From Mactromeris polynyma (taxonomy: Eukaryota; Mollusca; Bivalvia; Venerida; Mactridae), in contig JASFXZ010000005.1 in NCBI GenBank assembly GCA_032209605.1, positions 31,484,905 through 31,548,904 of the forward strand: a stretch of 64,000 nt of DNA. The letters run 5' to 3'. The notes beneath the pieces were generated by a model, which was not told the origin of the DNA, searched no databases, and saw only the letters and a list, made by a program, of their open reading frames with translations. The translations under genes were made by a program, and so were the position numbers. This document shows, one piece after another, positions 61,401 to 64,000 of the stretch (its first letter is position 1; the number at the start of each line of letters is the position of its first letter).

Positions 61401-62016
61401 CCCAGGTGTGTTGTGAAATGACTATATGAAATGTCCAGGTATCTACCTGGTCTGAAAGGAACATTTAACAGCTTTTACATGAAAAAGAAGTATATGTTTT
61501 GTCTGATAAATGCTGGCTGCTTTTAATCCCTGAAGATAGTTTAACAGAGACTAATGTTCAAGTGGACATTTAGAAGAGTCTAGAAATTTGCAAATCAGTG
61601 ATTTCAGATGTTTCTTGAGCACAAAGGTTTGTGAATTGCTGCACTCTGTGTCATCAAACTTAATAGTAAAGTTTTTTATAAAACTGTACTTCTGTGACTG
61701 AGAAAAATTACATTGGCTGATATTTTCAAGACTTTTTCGAATTTGTGACAGTCACAAACATTTCCATGTCATGAACTTTACATGTTATACAGCATATATC
61801 AATGATTTTGGAAGTGATATATGCAGACTTACCTGTGTAGGCAAGATTAGAAGAGCTGCGATGATTGTACATAACATGAAGAGTTGACTTGGCCATATAT
61901 CTGGGTAGATGTCACCAAATCCAACTGTAGACAATGTTACCACTGTGAAATAGATGGATTCAAATAATGTCAGCTGCCTGTTCCCACCACGCTGTAGTTG
62001 TTGTATGCCACATGCG
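31254..62016 (-). CDS. KCNT: Sodium-activated potassium channel, Slo2/KCNT family (5' end outside window)
   Basis: Twenty exons with matching phases encode about 956 residues, compared with roughly 1,140-1,240 in vertebrate KCNT proteins. Order: pore helix and filter TVGFGD, S6, RCK1 (from [12 protein letters not shown]), a linker with RPSIAPV, RCK2 ([20 protein letters not shown]), and conserved [14 protein letters not shown], [16 protein letters not shown] and [10 protein letters not shown] blocks. Four such subunits form a plasma-membrane K+ channel whose RCK gating ring opens with intracellular Na+ (family knowledge). S1-S5 and the start lie beyond the right edge. The C-terminus is acidic and ends GTVV, a class I PDZ-type ending like the vertebrate TQL. 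It is clearly Slo2 and not BK, because the linker and tail match only KCNT. Vertebrate KCNT1 and KCNT2 match about equally, so one ancestral-type gene is likely. Confidence 0.96.
32332..33050. mobile_element. Non-autonomous DNA element with 30-bp inverted ends
   Basis: Left end CCGTATATTACCGGCCATAA and right end, reversed, CCGTATATAACCGGCCAAAA, both continuing AGTCGA. TA flanks both sides. No transposase lies within its 719 bases. It lies in the last KCNT intron. Confidence 0.7.
33885..33957 (-). CDS. KCNT: KCNT exon: C-terminal region
   Basis: [20 protein letters not shown] then QMPH; YLIRP is the family signature after the previous block. Phase 2 in, phase 0 out. Confidence 0.9.
34083..34295 (+). 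mobile_element. tRNA-derived SINE (family 4)
   Basis: A head with GGTCAAGGGGTAGTGC and GTTCAAGCCCC is followed by a tail GTAAGAACTTGTTTTATAAT shared with 48440-48612. It is inserted next to a KCNT exon (34311). Confidence 0.6.
34311..34395 (-). CDS. KCNT: KCNT exon: C-terminal region
   Basis: [20 protein letters not shown] then QLKLGDVI, matching the family TLSYVLINP..D block. Phase 1 in, phase 0-compatible remainder of two bases out. Confidence 0.93.
34447..34574. mobile_element. MITE, GGCATAACC family (short copy)
   Basis: TTTTGTTTGGCATAACCTT at the left is mirrored by GGTTATGCCATACTT at the right, then TTAAGGATGG. Same ends as 49662-49869 and 53298-53509. Confidence 0.6.
35157..35291. 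mobile_element. MITE, pogo-like, copy 2
   Basis: CTAAAACCTCTCTTAAAGAC at the left and GAAGTTTTATTG at the right, with AAGACCACC inside. Confidence 0.6.
35542..35674 (-). CDS. KCNT: KCNT exon: C-terminal region
   Basis: [34 protein letters not shown] and PLSDYG, like the vertebrate QELSELVKNRMKHLG block. Phase 0 in, phase 1 out. Confidence 0.9.
35813..36001. mobile_element. MITE with 35-bp inverted ends
   Basis: Left arm ATATGAG...AAACCTGTATTAGTGAC and right arm GTCACTAATACAGGTTT...CTCATAT are reverse complements apart from a few changes. Non-coding. Confidence 0.7.
36924..36935 (-). CDS. KCNT: KCNT candidate 12-base micro-exon
   Basis: TTTTTGCACAG/GCACTGTCAGCA/GTAAGT gives Ala-Leu-Ser-Ala, phase 0. 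The splice sites are strong but the exon is tiny, so it may be chance. It abuts a 40-bp minisatellite. Confidence 0.25.
36952..37925 (+). repeat. 40-bp minisatellite, about 24 copies
   Basis: Unit ACAAAATGTTACATTCTGAG followed by TGCTGTAAACGTGTCATGTA. Sub-variants (TGCATGCTG, TGCTAGCTG, TGCTACTGCTAGCTG) alternate. It lies in a KCNT intron. There are no unique spacers, so it is not a CRISPR array. Confidence 0.95.
38356..38536. mobile_element. MITE, pogo-like, copy 3
   Basis: CAGTAAAGCCTCAATTATAA at the left, GAGGTGGTCTTATAATTGAG at the right. The two halves are near-mirror images. Confidence 0.6.
39566..39595 (-). CDS. KCNT: KCNT candidate 30-base micro-exon
   Basis: TTTTCAG/AAAGGG...AATGGG/GTATAT gives ten in-frame codons ([10 protein letters not shown]), phase 0. 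It is supported by splice consensus and phase only. Confidence 0.4.
40795..41400 (+). repeat. Degenerate simple repeat (GATTGATGGAGCAGATCAAT-like)
   Basis: Words GGATTGATTG, GAGCAGATCAATGG and TGGATGGATG recur irregularly over 600 bases. Confidence 0.85.
41537..41596 (-). CDS. KCNT: KCNT exon: short tail exon
   Basis: A 60-base open stretch between TTATTTAG and GTAAGT keeps phase 0 and encodes [20 protein letters not shown]. Its polar, basic makeup suits the variable tail of the family. Could be alternatively spliced. Confidence 0.65.
41600..43700. other. KCNT intron, nothing else seen
   Basis: AT-rich intronic sequence with no recognised exon or element. Confidence 0.4.
43701..43917 (-). 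mobile_element. tRNA-derived SINE (family 1), inverted copy
   Basis: Its reverse complement matches 51880-52125: GAGTGGGAGG near the head, CCGGTAGAGGTC..TTC, CTGCCTGGTGCCTGGCATTA and a TTTAAA..GGTGACAT tail. Confidence 0.75.
45247..45387 (-). CDS. KCNT: KCNT exon: RCK2 end
   Basis: 47 codons, phase 0: [30 protein letters not shown], then a divergent [10 protein letters not shown]. The internal ATG is not a start. Confidence 0.94.
45545..45643. mobile_element. Hairpin MITE
   Basis: Arms with TTGTCACAAGTTCTCTCCCC and the reverse complement of TTGTCATGAGTTCTCTCCCC enclose a short loop. A related half occurs near 52645-52690. Confidence 0.65.
45797..45982 (-). CDS. KCNT: KCNT exon: RCK2
   Basis: 62 codons, phase 0: [52 protein letters not shown]. 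Confidence 0.95.
46500..46611 (-). CDS. KCNT: KCNT exon: RCK2
   Basis: [20 protein letters not shown] and [17 protein letters not shown]. Phase 2 in, phase 0 out. Confidence 0.94.
47212..47346 (-). CDS. KCNT: KCNT exon: RCK2
   Basis: [20 protein letters not shown], then [20 protein letters not shown] and QTIFR. Phase 2 on both sides. Confidence 0.94.
48041..48112 (-). CDS. KCNT: KCNT exon: RCK2
   Basis: A 72-base exon: [18 protein letters not shown] and LGSIDL. Vertebrate channels, as I recall, have PDHH or PDMH here. Phase 2 on both sides. Confidence 0.93.
48180..48305 (-). repeat. Dispersed repeat, copy 2
   Basis: It matches 534-652 in reverse orientation. It lies in the KCNT intron upstream of exon 48041-48112. 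Confidence 0.6.
48440..48612 (+). mobile_element. SINE (family 4), diverged copy
   Basis: It shares GTAAGAAC..GTTT.A.AA..GATG and the AAAGTTGAAAC tail with 34083-34295. Confidence 0.45.
48655..48827 (-). CDS. KCNT: KCNT exon: RCK2 start
   Basis: [32 protein letters not shown] and [11 protein letters not shown]: the first strands of RCK2. Phase 0 in, phase 2 out. Confidence 0.94.
49662..49869. mobile_element. MITE, GGCATAACC family
   Basis: GCCATCCTTAAAAAATTGTC then TTTGGCATAACCCTAC at the left. The right end reversed is GGCCATAATTAAAAATTTG then TTTAGCATAACCCTAC. Confidence 0.7.
51115..51220 (-). CDS. KCNT: KCNT exon: linker to RCK2
   Basis: [20 protein letters not shown] then CCLELVQ, like the vertebrate GYPP..SPYIGSSPT segment. 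Phase 2 in, phase 0 out. Confidence 0.94.
51880..52125 (+). mobile_element. tRNA-derived SINE (family 1), complete copy
   Basis: The head ATGGCCGAGTGGTTAAGGC (A box) and GGTTTGAATCCC (B box) precede the body GTTACCATATGCCTACC and GGATAGGAATCAGGAAGTAA, ending in TTTAAATAAGGGTGACACTA. It ends about 12-20 bases from the donor of exon 52143-52386, in antisense orientation to the gene. Confidence 0.8.
52143..52386 (-). CDS. KCNT: KCNT exon: RCK1-RCK2 linker
   Basis: [11 protein letters not shown], then a low-complexity linker with [14 protein letters not shown] and an acidic run ending DEEDNPE. RPSIAPV is shared with vertebrate KCNT. Phase 1 in, phase 2 out. A SINE begins within 20-40 bases of the donor on the intron side. 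Confidence 0.92.
52784..53022 (-). CDS. KCNT: KCNT exon: end of RCK1 and linker
   Basis: [43 protein letters not shown], then a Lys/Asp-rich insert and SVIASVG. Phase 2 in, phase 1 out. Confidence 0.94.
53062..53232. mobile_element. MITE, pogo-like, diverged copy
   Basis: TTACAGTAGAAGAACAATAA, CCATCATTGGTTCTGA and, at the right, TTTTGAGGTGGTA. Confidence 0.5.
53298..53509. mobile_element. MITE, GGCATAACC family, copy 3
   Basis: Ends GGCCATAAATAAAAC..TTTGTTTGGCATTGCCC and, reversed, GGCCATCCGTAAAAC..TTGTTTGGCATGACTC match as inverted repeats. Confidence 0.7.
53626..53775 (-). CDS. KCNT: KCNT exon: RCK1 C-terminal lobe
   Basis: [36 protein letters not shown] and HAHRK. Phase 2 on both sides. 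Confidence 0.94.
54967..55075 (-). CDS. KCNT: KCNT exon: RCK1
   Basis: Begins [20 protein letters not shown] and continues [17 protein letters not shown]. Phase 1 in, phase 2 out. Confidence 0.94.
55157..55171 (+). repeat. Poly-G tract (15)
   Basis: Fifteen G in a KCNT intron. Confidence 0.9.
55579..55591 (+). repeat. Poly-C tract (13)
   Basis: Thirteen C, 400 bases from the poly-G tract in the same intron. The two are complementary. Confidence 0.9.
56275..56383 (-). CDS. KCNT: KCNT exon: RCK1
   Basis: 36 codons plus one base: [16 protein letters not shown] and [14 protein letters not shown]. Phase 0 in, phase 1 out. Confidence 0.94.
57015..57215 (-). CDS. KCNT: KCNT exon: RCK1
   Basis: 67 codons, phase 0: [37 protein letters not shown]. 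These are RCK1 Rossmann-fold strands. The donor is GTG/GTATAT, slightly weak. Confidence 0.93.
57706..57870 (-). CDS. KCNT: KCNT exon: post-S6 linker and RCK1 start
   Basis: 55 codons, phase 0 at both ends: [28 protein letters not shown] (first RCK1 strand) and [13 protein letters not shown]. Nearly identical to vertebrate Slack over the same exon. Confidence 0.95.
58512..58692. mobile_element. MITE, pogo-like, diverged copy
   Basis: CTACAGCAAATCTTCAACAA, AAGACCATCATTGGTTCTG and GTGAGTTTTTACTGTTTA at the right end. The middle resembles 53062-53232. Confidence 0.5.
59230..59490 (+). repeat. Dispersed repeat with GGACAGACGGACAGG tail
   Basis: The closing ACTGATGGACAGACGGACAG is a pattern I know from molluscan dispersed repeats. 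Boundaries are uncertain. Confidence 0.4.
59544..59728. mobile_element. MITE with perfect 16-bp ends
   Basis: GGGGCCGTTTTATCAA at the left and its exact reverse complement at the right, 185 bases overall. Repeated GGTCGTAA and AAGACCG words inside give further folding. Harbinger-like ends are possible but not proven. Confidence 0.75.
60256..60888 (+). repeat. 63-bp minisatellite, about 10 copies
   Basis: The unit begins GTGAGCAGTTTCCCACGATG and ends AAAGGGGTGTAAAT. It lies in the first intron seen of KCNT. Because 63 is a multiple of three, long false open frames appear on the minus strand. Confidence 0.95.
60935..61165 (+). repeat. Dispersed molluscan-type repeat
   Basis: ACCTTGACCTTTGACCTC, CCAAGTGCTCTTGGGTTATT and AGACAGACGCTAGGACGGAC are words I associate with bivalve SINE-like repeats. 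Recognition by memory only. Confidence 0.45.
61833..62016 (-). CDS. KCNT: KCNT exon: pore and S6
   Basis: It encodes [10 protein letters not shown], the pore helix, [18 protein letters not shown] and the S6 helix to LILPTQ. The acceptor leaves one base (phase 2 from the missing upstream exon); the donor is CAG/GTAAGT, phase 0. Confidence 0.95.
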
Positions 62017-62791
62017 CTGAAATTATATAATACATCATTTATACCTCAGACATCTACAGAGATCTTAATGATGAAACATACAAGTCATTATGTTATTGAA
62101 TAGAGTAAAATATCAAAGGTTCAATGGTATTAAATATTTATTTTCACTTTTATGTTATATGTATTACATCATTATCATATGTCAGCTGGCTTCATAGACA
62201 AGTCAGAATAATGAAGACAGTCATGACAGAGTGTTGCCAAAAGGAAATTTCAGTGTAAGGACAATTTTTCTGACAAGAAGATTTTTGAATTAATGTGTTC
62301 AATCTCTGTAAATAAGGGTCATTCAAAGAATATTTGTAAGACATACTTTTGTGATCAGACCAAAAGTCTCTGATGAAGCAATTTTTACAGTTTTCACTAA
62401 ATACATACAGCCGAGGAGTTCATGCCCAGTGGATACTCTGTCTTTTGGTACACTCGAGTGATTGGAACAATTTTGCTTGAGGGTCACCCAAGGAACATTC
62501 CCGTCAAATTTTGAAACCTGGCCATCAGTTTCAGACAAGACGATTTTTTTTAACTTATCACTATAGTCATATAAGCAATATTTTGTGTTACACTGTGGGG
62601 CTTTAATGAACTATAAATGTACTGACAGACAGGGAACCAGACAGCTTTTGGTGATTGATACCCATATCCTAGAAAAATAGGCAAATCTGCATCAACTGTT
62701 TCAACCAAATGAAACAATATCATCAATTACCTGTGTTCAAAAATGGAATGTTCCAATCTATAAAAATAAAACTGACAGGTCAAATAATATT

Positions 62792-64000
62792 GTAGCGGAT
62801 CCGTAGTCCAGTGGTCACCGCGCTGGACTAGTAATCCAGGGATCACTGACAGTACTAACAGTCTTTCAGACGAGACTTTGAAAAACCGAGGTCCCGTGTA
62901 AGGCTTACAGACTTTTCAACCCCACTTTTCAAATGAAGACTTTTCAACCCCACTTTTCAAATGAAGACTTTTCAACCCCAGGACTTTTCAACCCCTGATT
63001 TCAAGACTTTTCAACCCCTACCTGTTGAGACTTTTCAACCCCTAGTTTGAATATTTTCAACCCCTACATTTATCTTTTTCAACCCCTACTTTGAAGACTT
63101 TTCAACCCCTATTTCTAAGACTTTTCAACCCCTATTTATAAGACTTTTCAACCCCTATATTGAAGACTTTTCAACCCCTGTGTTTCAGATAAGTGTATTG
63201 TTTGGCATAATATTTTTGTTGTTTATAAAAATATTTATATTTCAAACATAACAGATCAAATGATGAAATGTGATAATTCGAAAATTGCATTCCTTTAATT
63301 TGTCATTATATTTTGTTTGATCATCATAGTGTTTGAGTCTGAATAAATAGTGTTAGATTGTGTTTGATTGTGTGCGGCAGTATAAATAAATAATGTTTGA
63401 GTGCAAGTGACAGCGTAATTAGACTTAATTAGAATAACAAATCACATTATCAATTAAATACCAATTAAATTCCACCTGCTGTTTTAGGCTAAATAAAATG
63501 TGATAGAATGATTGTGTGTATTTTGTGTGTTTATATCTTTGTTAGTTCTGTGTATTACACATGTTGTGCAAAAAGATCCTTTATTTTTTAATATTATTGA
63601 TATGTTTTTTTGTGTATAAATGCTTCATAAGTATTCATTTTGGAAAAAAATAAACTTAAACAACGTGTTTGTCAACATTTTCCAGGTAACAAATGTGATA
63701 ATTGTCCAATTAAAAACATATTCCGAGGGGTTGAAAAGTCTTGGTTTATTAGTGGTTGAAAAGTCTTGATTTTAAGAGGGGTTGAAAAGTCTTAGGCTAA
63801 TTAGGGGTTGAAAATGACAGTGGGGTTGAAAAGTCTTGGATATTTTACCTTAGGGGTTGAAAAGTCTTGGGGTTGAAGTCTAGATACCCGTGTATGATGC
63901 TTTACATCGAGCACGTAAAAGAACCAGGGGTGCTTCTGGAATTGGGGTATCTTCTGTATCATGCACTATCCTTCAGAAATCTACAATGACTAACTTTCTT
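62792..64000 (+). mobile_element. tRNA-derived SINE (family 2), split by a transposon
   Basis: The head GCGGATCCGTAGTCCAGTGG has a perfect anticodon stem CTGGA-CTAGTAA-TCCAG. The B-box region is lost by a roughly 25-base deletion compared with 6736-6972. The body is interrupted at CCCGTGTA by 62901-63886 and resumes at 63887. It runs to the window edge. Confidence 0.8.
62901..63886. mobile_element. Non-autonomous DNA transposon with subterminal repeat arrays
   Basis: It is flanked by CCCGTGTA at 62893-62900 and 63887-63894 (8-base target duplication). The left 280 bases hold about 12 GACTTTTCAACCCC motifs spaced mostly 20-25 bases; the right 165 bases hold 7 inverted copies. The centre is AT-rich and non-coding. 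Arrays like these can bind a transposase. An 8-base duplication fits hAT, P, Zisupton and some others; the superfamily is undecided because the outermost ends match only loosely. Confidence 0.85.

Noticed and set aside
62909..63180. GACTTTTCAACCCC array as a CRISPR or satellite
   Set aside because: The repeats are 14 bases with short irregular spacing, inverted at the other end, and bounded by a target duplication. A transposon explains them.

Overview
The window is nuclear DNA of an animal, most likely a lophotrochozoan and probably a bivalve mollusc. It is AT-rich, its genes are split by GT-AG introns, and it is full of tRNA-derived SINEs, short inverted-repeat elements, non-LTR fragments and a DIRS-like retroelement. 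The species-level guess is inference.

The right half (31254-62016, minus strand) is one large gene, a Slo2-family (KCNT, Slack/Slick) sodium-activated potassium channel. I could read 20 exons with matching phases, from the pore loop (filter TVGFGD) through S6, RCK1, the RCK1-RCK2 linker and RCK2 to the stop codon. Two further micro-exons are possible. The N-terminus and S1-S5 lie beyond the right edge. Its introns carry a 40-bp minisatellite (36952-37925), a 63-bp minisatellite (60256-60888), several MITE families and SINEs. A gene-poor 4.9-kb stretch (26340-31253) is probably its 3' UTR.

The left third (about 1187-22850) is an old direct tandem duplication. Unit 1 (1187-14668) and unit 2 (14687-22850) share five colinear blocks, and each carries one copy of a small four-exon gene for a secreted six-cysteine peptide. 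The cysteines, splice sites and signal peptide are kept, while residues between the cysteines differ strongly. Unit 1 was later enlarged by a LINE fragment at the end of gene A, by SINEs and by a broken DIRS-like element (7339-10328, minus, plus an upstream palindrome-rich region). A LINE with an inverted internal segment (11680-13195) lies near its end. Unit 2 runs into a decayed mariner-like transposon (22631-23910); the first 200 bases of the same element also end unit 1, so a duplication breakpoint lies inside it.

The far right edge holds the clearest unusual structure: a 986-bp non-autonomous DNA element (62901-63886) inserted into a SINE with an exact 8-bp target duplication. It has about 12 copies of GACTTTTCAACCCC near one end and 7 inverted copies near the other. 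A second SINE of the same family at 6736-6972 shows the unoccupied target.

Annotation was by eye. Exon boundaries rest on reading frame, phase and splice consensus; family assignments rest on remembered family sequences, not on a database search.
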